A DNA stretch of 25,660 bases. It comes from RGIG4608 sp051867875. Its GTDB lineage: Bacteria; Bacillota; Clostridia; Oscillospirales; CAG-272. The notes beneath the pieces are model-generated. The model saw only the letters and a program-made list of their open reading frames with translations. It searched no databases and was not told the DNA's origin. This document shows, one piece after another, positions 6,421-12,443 of the stretch. The DNA lies in NCBI GenBank assembly GCA_051867875.1, contig JBJDZG010000029.1:1-25660 (forward strand), given 5' to 3'. The translations under genes and the position numbers were made by a program. Within the stretch, counting starts at the first letter, position 1, and each line of letters opens with the position of its first letter.

Positions 6421-7200
6421 ATGAAAAAGACAGCACTTATCACGGGAGCCTCTTGCGGACTGGGACTTTCGTTTGTAAATATTTTTGCCGCCGACGGTTA
6501 CGACCTCGTGCTCGTTGCGAGAAACGGAGATAAGCTTAACGAAATCAAGGCGAACGTCGAAAAAAAGCACGGCGTTTCCGTGCTTGTAGTTCCGAAGGAC
6601 CTCTGCGCGCCCGACGCGTGCCGCGAGGTGTACGAAGCAACGAAATCAGCGGGCTTGCACGTTGACGTACTAGTGAATAACGCAGGCTTCGGCGACTTCG
6701 GCGAGTTTTACAAGAGCGACCTCTCAAAGCAGACGAGAATGGTCAGCCTCAACTGCACGGCGCTGATGGAGCTCTGCCATCTTTATTTGCCCGACATGGT
6801 GAAAAAGGGAAACGGAAATATCCTCAACGTCGATTCGATAGCGGCGTTTCAGGCGGGACCGCTTATGTCCGTTTATTATGCAACGAAAGCGTTCGTTCTT
6901 TCATTCTCCCAGGCTCTGTCCGTAGAGCTTAAAAAGACGGGCGTCAAGGTTACGGCGCTCTGCCCCGGACCTATCAAGACAAATTTTGAGGACTCCGCAC
7001 AGCTCGGCGAATCGGGACTGTTCAAGAATCTCAAGGTCTGGGACCCCGACACCGTTGCACGCTTCGGATATAAGAAGATGAAGCAGGGAAAATCGCTTTG
7101 CGTCTGCGGATTTATGAACAAAATCATCGTGTTCTCCACCCGCCTTGCACCCCGCGCTCTCGTCGGCAACGTCGTATACAATATGCAGAAGGAACAGTAA
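6421..7200 (+). CDS. Short-chain dehydrogenase/reductase
   Basis: A 259-residue protein starting MKKTALITGASCGLG. The TGxxxGxG nucleotide-binding motif is at residues 8-15, followed by NNAGFG, an active-site serine (NVDSIAA), the YYATK catalytic Tyr/Lys and CPGPIKTNF. This is the classical SDR Rossmann fold using NAD(P)H. The closest general type is the YqjQ/DltE-like group of cytosolic reductases; the substrate cannot be read. An upstream in-frame ATG at 6379 lies too close to the promoter, and AAAGGAG before 6421 decides the start. It is a single-gene unit. Confidence 0.9.
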   Translation: MKKTALITGASCGLGLSFVNIFAADGYDLVLVARNGDKLNEIKANVEKKHGVSVLVVPKDLCAPDACREVYEATKSAGLHVDVLVNNAGFGDFGEFYKSDLSKQTRMVSLNCTALMELCHLYLPDMVKKGNGNILNVDSIAAFQAGPLMSVYYATKAFVLSFSQALSVELKKTGVKVTALCPGPIKTNFEDSAQLGESGLFKNLKVWDPDTVARFGYKKMKQGKSLCVCGFMNKIIVFSTRLAPRALVGNVVYNMQKEQ

Positions 7201-7202
7201 TA

Positions 7203-7223
7203 AAAAGCACCCATTCGGGTGCT
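7203..7223. terminator. Hairpin downstream of the SDR gene
   Basis: AAGCACCC and GGGTGCTT form an 8-bp stem with an ATTC loop. The T run is weak on the plus strand and better on the minus strand, so termination efficiency is uncertain. Confidence 0.5.
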
Positions 7224-7329
7224 TCAGACCGCCGACAAAGCCGTGCTACCGCAAGTAATTTTATCGAATTAGTATGGCGTTATCTTTTTTTGCGTCGCTT
7301 GCAAAATCAATAAATTTTTTACATTTATG

Positions 7330-7358
7330 TTCACAAATGCCAAAATTTGTGATATGAT
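7330..7358 (+). promoter_or_regulatory. Promoter with an internal palindrome, upstream of the LRR lipoprotein
   Basis: TTCACA, 17-bp spacer, TATGAT. The inverted repeat CACAAAT-N6-ATTTGTG (7332-7351) fills the spacer and touches both boxes, which is the position expected for a repressor operator. A second short inverted repeat, GGATAT-N8-ATATCC, follows at 7359-7378. Confidence 0.65.
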
Positions 7359-7394
7359 GGATATATCAATAGATATCCGAAAGGATAAATTAAA

Positions 7395-7769
7395 ATGAAG
7401 AAGATTTTATGTTTGTTTGCGGTTATTTTGATGGCAGTATGCCTTGTTTCCTGCTTCGACGGAGAAATTACCCCCCAAATTAAAGAATCCGTCGGTCTTG
7501 AATTTACGTTGAACGACGACGGAGCAACGTACAGTGTAACGGGACTTGGCACTTGCGCCGATACGGATATCGTAATTCCCAAAGCCTACGAAGGAAAACC
7601 CGTAACGGGTATCGGCTGGAGAGCGTTCTACGACTGTAGCGGACTTACGGATATACACTATAAAGGAACAAAAGCCGAGTGGAATGCAATCGAAAAATTC
7701 GGTGATTGGAACGATTATACAGGCAGCTATACAATCCACTGCACAGACGGCGATTTGAGCAAAGAATAA
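7395..7769 (+). CDS. Small lipoprotein with one BspA-type leucine-rich repeat unit
   Basis: A 124-residue protein. It has a lipoprotein signal with hydrophobic core and lipobox LVSC (Cys20), so it is likely anchored on the outer face of the membrane. The mature part YSVTGLGTCADTDIVIPKAY, then PVTGIGWRAFYDCSGLTDIH, matches the BspA-like LRR_5 repeat, with the usual end module (KGTKAEWNAIEK to YTIHCTDG). BspA-like surface proteins often have many repeats. This one has about one, so it may be a remnant of a larger protein or a compact member. GAAAGGAT precedes the ATG, and it has its own promoter and terminator. Confidence 0.8.
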   Translation: MKKILCLFAVILMAVCLVSCFDGEITPQIKESVGLEFTLNDDGATYSVTGLGTCADTDIVIPKAYEGKPVTGIGWRAFYDCSGLTDIHYKGTKAEWNAIEKFGDWNDYTGSYTIHCTDGDLSKE

Positions 7770-7785
7770 TCAAATAAATAAAATT

Positions 7786-7817
7786 ACCGCCCCGACACGT
7801 TGTGTCGGGGCGGTTTT
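7786..7817 (+). terminator. Strong GC-rich terminator
   Basis: ACCGCCCCGACAC and GTGTCGGGGCGGT form a 13-bp stem with a 3-nt loop, then TTT. On the reverse strand it is followed by an AT-rich tract, so it may also stop the convergent ABC-F transcript. Confidence 0.85.
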
Positions 7818-7910
7818 GACGCTCGGCGGCAAATCAGGTGCGATAGCTCTGCAAAAGTTTTTTTGACGCTTTTCCCCAAAAAGTGCCATCTTTTTAACTG
7901 ATTTCCGATT

Positions 7911-9845
7911 TCAAATCTCTTCTAATTCTTCGTATATTTCGAGCAACCTCTCCTCGCACTGCTCCTTGCGCTCGGCGAGGGCGGCGGCTTTTTTGTAGTC
8001 GCTTGCGGCGTCGCCGTATAGCTCCCCGTCAATCCCTTCAAGCTCCGCTTCGAGCAGTTCGGCTTCCGCACGGAGCTTTTCGACTCTTCTTTGCTCGCGG
8101 CGGGCATCCGATACTTGCTTTTTGCGGTTGAGATAATCCTCTTTTTGAGCTGTCGGAGCACTGAATGCGCCGGAACCCGTCTGTAAAACGGTATGGCTCG
8201 CCTTGAAATCGCAGTATTCGGTGTAGGCATTTCCGACGTTGAAAACGGGGTAATCGACAAACGCCTTGCCCGTCGTCCTGTCGGGATCTATCTCAAAAAC
8301 TCTCGTTGCGAGCTTGTTGACAAGATATCGGTCGTGGGAAACGATAAGAACCGTTCCGCCAAACTCGTCAAGAGCGCTCTCCAACGCCTCTCTCGACATT
8401 ATATCGAGGTGGTTCGTCGGCTCGTCGAGGAGCAGAAAATTCATCGGGGAGAGAATGAGCTTCGCAAGCGTGAGCCTTGCGCGCTCACCGCCCGAGAGCA
8501 TTCGCACGGTTTTTTCGCAGTCCTCGGCAGAAAATCTGAAACGCGCGAGAGCGCTCCTTATCTCAAATTCACGGCGGTCGGGGTAGGCGTTCCAGAGCTC
8601 GTCGAGCACGGTGTTGCTCTCTGTGAGATTGTGATTTTGCTGGTCGTAATAACCTATTTCGACGTTATATCCCGCCTCAATATAGCCCGCGCTCGCCTCT
8701 GTTTCGCCGACGAGTATCTTCATAAGCGTGGATTTTCCGCTTCCGTTTTTACCGATGATGAAAACTCTTTCGCCCTTGCGGATAAGAAAATCCACACCCT
8801 CAAAGAGCTTTTTGGAGTCAAAGGACTTGCCGAGCCCCTCGGCGCGCAGGACCTCGTTCCCGCTCGGAATTGACTGACGGAATTTAATGGACACGGGCTT
8901 CGGCGCTTCTTTCGGGCGTTCGAGCCTTACCATCTTGTCGAGCAGCTTCTGACGGCTCTCGGCGGCGATGATGTTGCGTTCTCTGTTCCACGCGCGCTGT
9001 TGTGCGATATACGCTTCCTGACGCGCTATCTCCTTTTGCTGATTTATATAGTGCTTTTCCGCTATCTCGCGGTCAATCTGCCTTTGTTTCATCGACGCGG
9101 AATAATTTCCCGAATAGAGCTTTGCCTCTCCGTTTTCCATGGCGAGAGTTTTATTCGTTACCCGGTCTAAAAAATAGCGGTCGTGCGAGATGACGAGCAC
9201 GCATTTTTTGTAGTTCTTTATGTAGCTTTCAAGCACGGCGACCGTTTCCATATCGAGATGGTTCGTCGGCTCGTCAAGCAAGAGCAGGTCGGGCTCGCGG
9301 CAGAGCTTTTTCGAGAGTGCCAGACGCGTGCGCTGACCGCCCGAGAGCAAGTCCACGTCAAGCGAGAGCGAGTTCTCGTCAAAGCCCATTTTAAGCAGGA
9401 CGCCCGCACAACGGCTCTTGTAGTCAAGACCGCCGCCGTTTTCGTATCTGATATATAGGTCGTGATATCGCTCGCTTAATTTTATGCGCTCACTATCGCT
9501 CGCGTCTTCAAGCAATTTTTCAATCTCGGACAGCTCCGCTTCAAGCGATAAAAGCTCGGGAAAGGCGGAGTACATTTGTTCGAGCGCGCTTCTTCCCGTA
9601 AGGCTCGACACCTCAAAGGCACAGTCCTGCGTTACTATTCCGACACTCTTGTTTTTGGCGATGAAAACGTCGCCGCCCGTCGCTTGGAGCTCGCCGAGAA
9701 TTATTTTGAAAAGAGTGGATTTTCCGCAGCCGTTGCCGCCGATTATGCCAAGCTTGTCGTTTTCTTCAAGCGCGAAGCTGACATTTTTGAATAAATCCCG
9801 AGCACCGAAGGACATTGAGAGTTCACTGACGGTAATTGCAAGCAT
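7911..9845 (-). CDS. ABC-F family ATPase (ribosome-associated, YdiF-like)
   Basis: A 644-residue soluble protein with two ABC domains and no membrane helices. Domain 1 has Walker A GGNGCGKST, signature LSGGQRTRLALSK and Walker B LLLDEPTNHLD. A charged helical linker of ~80 residues (the P-site tRNA interaction motif region, rich in QKEIARQEAYIAQQ-type sequence) follows. Domain 2 has GKNGSGKST, LSGGERARLTLAK and LLLDEPTNHLD. A coiled-coil tail (QREQRRVEKLRAEAELLEAE) ends the protein. ABC-F proteins act on the ribosome as translation factors, and some give antibiotic resistance. Length and tail suggest the YdiF type, which is not known as a resistance protein. AAAGGAGGAG decides the ATG at 9845. 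Confidence 0.92.
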   Translation of the reverse strand: MLAITVSELSMSFGARDLFKNVSFALEENDKLGIIGGNGCGKSTLFKIILGELQATGGDVFIAKNKSVGIVTQDCAFEVSSLTGRSALEQMYSAFPELLSLEAELSEIEKLLEDASDSERIKLSERYHDLYIRYENGGGLDYKSRCAGVLLKMGFDENSLSLDVDLLSGGQRTRLALSKKLCREPDLLLLDEPTNHLDMETVAVLESYIKNYKKCVLVISHDRYFLDRVTNKTLAMENGEAKLYSGNYSASMKQRQIDREIAEKHYINQQKEIARQEAYIAQQRAWNRERNIIAAESRQKLLDKMVRLERPKEAPKPVSIKFRQSIPSGNEVLRAEGLGKSFDSKKLFEGVDFLIRKGERVFIIGKNGSGKSTLMKILVGETEASAGYIEAGYNVEIGYYDQQNHNLTESNTVLDELWNAYPDRREFEIRSALARFRFSAEDCEKTVRMLSGGERARLTLAKLILSPMNFLLLDEPTNHLDIMSREALESALDEFGGTVLIVSHDRYLVNKLATRVFEIDPDRTTGKAFVDYPVFNVGNAYTEYCDFKASHTVLQTGSGAFSAPTAQKEDYLNRKKQVSDARREQRRVEKLRAEAELLEAELEGIDGELYGDAASDYKKAAALAERKEQCEERLLEIYEELEEI

Positions 9846-9892
9846 ATAGACTCCTCCTTTCAAAAAATAATGAATATTTTGCCAAAAGGGTA

Positions 9893-9921
9893 TTGACAAA
9901 CTCCAAAATATGTATTATAAT
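9893..9921 (+). promoter_or_regulatory. Consensus promoter of the Cys-rich gene
   Basis: TTGACA, 17-bp spacer, TATAAT. The first operator-like GAAC-N4-GTTC site begins 10 bp after the -10 box, so it covers the expected transcription start. Confidence 0.9.
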
Positions 9922-9931
9922 CACAATACAA

Positions 9932-9944
9932 GAACATTTGTTCG
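9932..9944 (+). promoter_or_regulatory. Operator-like site 1 (LexA-box-like GAAC-N4-GTTC)
   Basis: GAACATTTGTTCG. It fits the Gram-positive LexA (DinR) box core GAAC-N4-GTTC and sits just downstream of a strong -10 element. Its reverse complement, CGAACAAATGTTC, is identical to site 2 at 10305-10317. Confidence 0.7.
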
Positions 9945-10016
9945 CTATTTTCTCTCCGAAACCGAAAAGAAAACCAAGCACAGATATTATACAACATTTT
10001 CTGTGAAATTTCAAGT

Positions 10017-10280
10017 ATGGGAGGGATAATTATTTGCTTTTATTGCGGAATGTACGAGTGTCCGCCGCCCTGTCCGAATTTTGACGGTACAAGCTCGGGG
10101 CTCGGCAAGAAGATTGGCTTCTGCGCAGGCTGTGAAGCGTATATCTACGAGGACGACGGACACGTGAAGTATGAAAACAAATTGCTCTGCGCAAAGTGCG
10201 CCGAGGAGCTTGTGCCCGACGGGCTTCTCGATTTTCTTGAATGCAGAGATGCAAACGAATTTTTCAAGCTGCTCCGTTAG
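10017..10280 (+). CDS. Small Cys-rich (zinc-ribbon-like) protein under operator control
   Basis: An 87-residue frame from the ATG at 10017, but that ATG has no ribosome binding site. GGAGGG at 10020-10025 lies 6 nt before an ATT at 10032, which would give a protein starting CFYCGMYECPPPCPNFDG; the true start may be this rare ATT. Cysteines occur as CFYC, CPPPC, CAGC and CAKC, the pattern of metal-binding ribbons. The C-terminal half ends LLDFLECRDANEFFKLLR. No membrane helix. It is transcribed from a consensus promoter overlapping a GAAC-N4-GTTC site, so it may be induced by DNA damage or by a dedicated repressor. Function unknown. Confidence 0.75.
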   Translation: MGGIIICFYCGMYECPPPCPNFDGTSSGLGKKIGFCAGCEAYIYEDDGHVKYENKLLCAKCAEELVPDGLLDFLECRDANEFFKLLR

Positions 10281-10304
10281 GGAGTTTTTAATAGCCCTCT
10301 TTAA

Positions 10305-10317
10305 CGAACAAATGTTC
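10305..10317 (+). promoter_or_regulatory. Operator-like site 2 (LexA-box-like GAAC-N4-GTTC)
   Basis: CGAACAAATGTTC, identical over 13 bp to the reverse complement of site 1. It lies 56 bp upstream of the sigma-region-4-like gene. A weak promoter (TTAACG, 17 bp, TACTAA) could straddle it. Confidence 0.65.
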
Positions 10318-10372
10318 ATCATTTACTAAAAACATTACTGTATTCAGTGAACAAAAGAAAGGAAGATGTGAA

Positions 10373-10753
10373 ATGAAAGATTGTTTTAATGAAGAAAATG
10401 CGCTCTGTCGCACGGAGATGGACAGAAAACTCCGTGCATATCGCGCTCTCGGCTCGCTTCTGCGCTCATCGGGTACTTACGGGCGGAATTTCGGCACGTC
10501 GGCAGACGGTTGCATCGATGAGGTGGCAATACAGTCGCAAATGTACGCCGTCCGCTCTCTCGTCCTTTCTCTTTCGGATCCCAAAGAGCGATTTTTGCTT
10601 TATAACTATTATATAAAGGGGCTCACGCTCGAAAAGTGTGCAAAGCTCCTCGGCGTTTCGCGCAGAACGGTTTACAGACTGAAAAACCGCGCCCTTGACA
10701 GTGCAATGGCGGCGGCAGAATTAAAAGTCAAACTAAATAACGGTAAATGCTAA
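10373..10753 (+). CDS. Sigma-70 region 4-like helix-turn-helix regulator
   Basis: A 126-residue protein. The C-terminal part (YNYYIKGLTLEKCAKLLGVS then RRTVYRLKNRALDS) is a sigma region 4-type helix-turn-helix, as in phage-type DUF1492/ArpU-like regulators. Region 2, needed for core binding and -10 melting, is absent, so it is probably not a complete sigma factor. The N-terminal ~75 residues are not recognised. GAAAGGAAG precedes the ATG by about 7 nt. It lies 92 bp after the Cys-rich gene, and an operator-like site lies between them. Phage-like ancestry is possible. Confidence 0.8.
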   Translation: MKDCFNEENALCRTEMDRKLRAYRALGSLLRSSGTYGRNFGTSADGCIDEVAIQSQMYAVRSLVLSLSDPKERFLLYNYYIKGLTLEKCAKLLGVSRRTVYRLKNRALDSAMAAAELKVKLNNGKC

Positions 10754-10866
10754 ACAAAAATCATCTCTGCAAATCTACTCTGCTTTTTCATTGATTTTGG
10801 GAATAATTGTTTCACTTTTGGGCAAAATAGTATTACCGAAAAAACAAAAAACAGGGGGAAAACGAT

Positions 10867-11043
10867 ATGAACAAATGTAATATGGGTTTAATGGCAGGCG
10901 CGGTAGCGGGTGTGATGGTGCTCGGAGTGGTCGGCGCGATGCTCGGAAACAGTAAGCAGAGAAGACGCCGCAGATTTATGAAAAAGATGCTCAAAACCGC
11001 GCACAATATTGGTTGTGCTATGCAGAACATTGCATCTTTTTAA
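10867..11043 (+). CDS. Small single-span membrane protein with basic tail
   Basis: A 58-residue product: MNKCNMGLMAGAVAGVMVLG, continuing VVGAMLG, then a basic stretch with QRRRRRF. One Gly/Ala-rich membrane helix (about residues 7-27) is followed by an arginine-rich cytoplasmic segment. This resembles YtxH-like small membrane proteins in layout, but I do not assign the family. AGGGGG lies 8-9 nt before the ATG, and a clear terminator follows. It is too short for many gene finders, but start, ribosome binding site and terminator all agree. Confidence 0.75.
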   Translation: MNKCNMGLMAGAVAGVMVLGVVGAMLGNSKQRRRRRFMKKMLKTAHNIGCAMQNIASF

Positions 11044-11054
11044 GCAATCCTCGG

Positions 11055-11093
11055 AAAGAAGTGTTAATTCAAGTGAACTAACACTTCTTTTTT
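11055..11093 (+). terminator. Terminator between converging genes
   Basis: AGAAGTGTTA and TAACACTTCT form a 10-bp stem, followed by TTTTTT. Confidence 0.85.
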
Positions 11094-11337
11094 ACTTTTT
11101 TCTCCGTTCGTTCAAATCCACGAGCATCGTAAGGGGCAGAAGAATGCAGAGCGGGTAGGTAAGCTCGGAGAGCATGGACGCGTATTCGCTTTGAAGGTGA
11201 ACTTTGCCGCCGAGAATATCCGCGTGCAGGTCCAGTGAGAGCAAAACGAGCCCCAGAGCAAAGACGGCAAGCCCGAAAGAGAGTGCAAGAAAAGACGGGC
11301 GGTACATAGTGTTTATGTAATCGTAAAATTTTTTCAT
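11092..11337 (-). CDS. Small two-span membrane protein
   Basis: An 81-residue protein from the ATG at 11337 (MKKFYDYINTMYRPSFLALS), with AAAGGAG about 8 nt upstream. Two hydrophobic helices (residues ~15-37 and ~57-73) are separated by a polar loop, and the end is basic (NERRKK). No family recognised. The end overlaps the terminator of the converging gene. Confidence 0.75.
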   Translation of the reverse strand: MKKFYDYINTMYRPSFLALSFGLAVFALGLVLLSLDLHADILGGKVHLQSEYASMLSELTYPLCILLPLTMLVDLNERRKK

Positions 11338-11366
11338 TCGGAGCTCCTTTCCTGTTTTCTTATTCA

Positions 11367-11395
11367 ATTATACACTAAACGGGGAAAACAATCAA
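11367..11395 (-). promoter_or_regulatory. Promoter of the two-span membrane protein
   Basis: The reverse strand shows TTGATT, 17-bp spacer, TATAAT, 29 bp before the start codon. Confidence 0.75.
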
Positions 11396-11463
11396 TGCAA
11401 AAATACTTGCATAAATGGTAAAAAATGCAAAATACCGCTCATATTTCGCCAAAAAATCAAATA

Positions 11464-11491
11464 TGTTTTCGTGTATAATTTCATGTATAAT
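11464..11491 (+). promoter_or_regulatory. Possible promoter of the 79-residue protein
   Basis: TGTTTT, 16-bp spacer, TATAAT. A second TATAAT lies 10 bp earlier. The -35 match is poor. Confidence 0.4.
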
Positions 11492-11522
11492 ATTATTGTA
11501 ATTCAAAAAGCGGGAGGACTAT

Positions 11523-11762
11523 ATGGATTTTGAGCTTATTGAGAAAAAAGAGGTCAGAGGTATTTGCTACAAGCTTTTGCGGACGAATTTTTATCGCAAT
11601 TATTTCGTGATAATAGCGCAGACGAGAAGTGATTTTTACTGTTCGAGCTTTTACGCTCCCCGCGAGCGTGCCGAGGTGCTTTTTGACGAGATTGCCGACA
11701 GCGCGACCGAGCCGTACACGATTGCCGACATTTTGCAGGATTTTGCCAAGGAAACTGTATAA
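11523..11762 (+). CDS. Small cytosolic protein, possibly DUF6514-like
   Basis: A 79-residue protein (MDFELIEKKEVRGICYKLLR to TIADILQDFAKETV) with GGGAGGA just before the ATG. The pattern RERAEVLFDEIADSATEPYT followed by IADILQDF resembles my memory of the clostridial DUF6514 family, which has no known function. No membrane helix. It sits directly upstream of nrdR, but nrdR has its own promoter. Confidence 0.7.
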   Translation: MDFELIEKKEVRGICYKLLRTNFYRNYFVIIAQTRSDFYCSSFYAPRERAEVLFDEIADSATEPYTIADILQDFAKETV

Positions 11763-11768
11763 AAAATC

Positions 11769-11797
11769 TTTACAAATCTCAAAAAATATGCTATCAT
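11769..11797 (+). promoter_or_regulatory. Promoter of nrdR
   Basis: TTTACA, 17-bp spacer, TATCAT, 46 bp before the nrdR start codon. Confidence 0.75.
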
Positions 11798-11843
11798 TAA
11801 GTGTAATTTGTGAAAAAATTGATTTTTGAGAGGATTTTTTATT

Positions 11844-12290
11844 ATGAAATGCCCATCTTGCGGATATTTTGACAGCAAGGTTATAGATTCAAGACCGTCA
11901 GCCGACGGAAACAGTATCAGACGGCGCAGGGAGTGCCTTGAATGTCAGAGGAGATTTACGACCTTTGAAACGGTAGAAACCACGCAGATTTTCGTCACGA
12001 AAAAGGACGGCTCAAAGGAGCTTTTCGACAGAAACAAGCTTCTTTCGGGACTTATCAAGGCGTGCTACAAGCGTCCGCTCGACCCCGAGGCGATAGTGAA
12101 CGAGATTGAGGGCGAGCTTGTCAATTCGATGAGAAACGACGTCAGTACCAAGGAGATAGGCGAGCTCGTAATGTTAAAGCTCCGCGACCTTGACGAGGTG
12201 GCGTACGTCCGTTTTGCGTCGGTCTACCGCGAGTTTAAGGACGTTGACACTTTCCTTGAAGAAATTAAAGCTCTGATGAATAAAAAATAA
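11844..12290 (+). CDS. nrdR: Transcriptional repressor NrdR
   Basis: A 148-residue protein starting MKCPSCGYFDSKVIDSRPSA. The zinc ribbon uses C3-x-x-C6 and C31-x-x-C34, followed by the family block RRRRECLECQRRFTTFETVE and an ATP-cone domain (residues ~46-136). NrdR senses ATP/dATP and represses ribonucleotide reductase genes by binding NrdR boxes. The length equals the usual ~150. GAGAGG precedes the ATG at 11844; an in-frame ATG at 11826 lacks a ribosome binding site. No nrd genes are in the window, and I saw no NrdR box at this promoter. Confidence 0.97.
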   Translation: MKCPSCGYFDSKVIDSRPSADGNSIRRRRECLECQRRFTTFETVETTQIFVTKKDGSKELFDRNKLLSGLIKACYKRPLDPEAIVNEIEGELVNSMRNDVSTKEIGELVMLKLRDLDEVAYVRFASVYREFKDVDTFLEEIKALMNKK

Positions 12291-12320
12291 GAAAGACCTC
12301 TTGCAAGAGGTCTTTCTTTG
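12288..12320 (+). terminator. Terminator of nrdR
   Basis: GAAAGACCTC and GAGGTCTTTC form a 10-bp stem with a TTGCAA loop and a short T tract. Confidence 0.8.
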
Positions 12321-12382
12321 TGAAGATTAAACATAGTTTTGTTGTTTTCATATAAATTTTTGTGTATTATTCGTAAACCGTC

Positions 12383-12411
12383 TTGCAAAATCGCTTTCGG
12401 GGTGGTATAAT
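12383..12411 (+). promoter_or_regulatory. Promoter of the SGNH lipoprotein gene
   Basis: TTGCAA, 17-bp spacer, TATAAT, 32 bp before the start codon. Confidence 0.8.
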
Positions 12412-12443
12412 TAAGGCACAAGTTGCGAAAAGGAGACGAAACT

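Noticed and set aside
7911..9845. Antibiotic-resistance ABC-F (Vga/Lsa/OptrA type)
   Set aside because: Length, coiled-coil tail and chromosomal setting fit the housekeeping YdiF-like type better; nothing specific points to resistance.
10373..10753. Full sigma factor
   Set aside because: Only a region 4-like helix-turn-helix is visible; regions 2 and 3 are missing.
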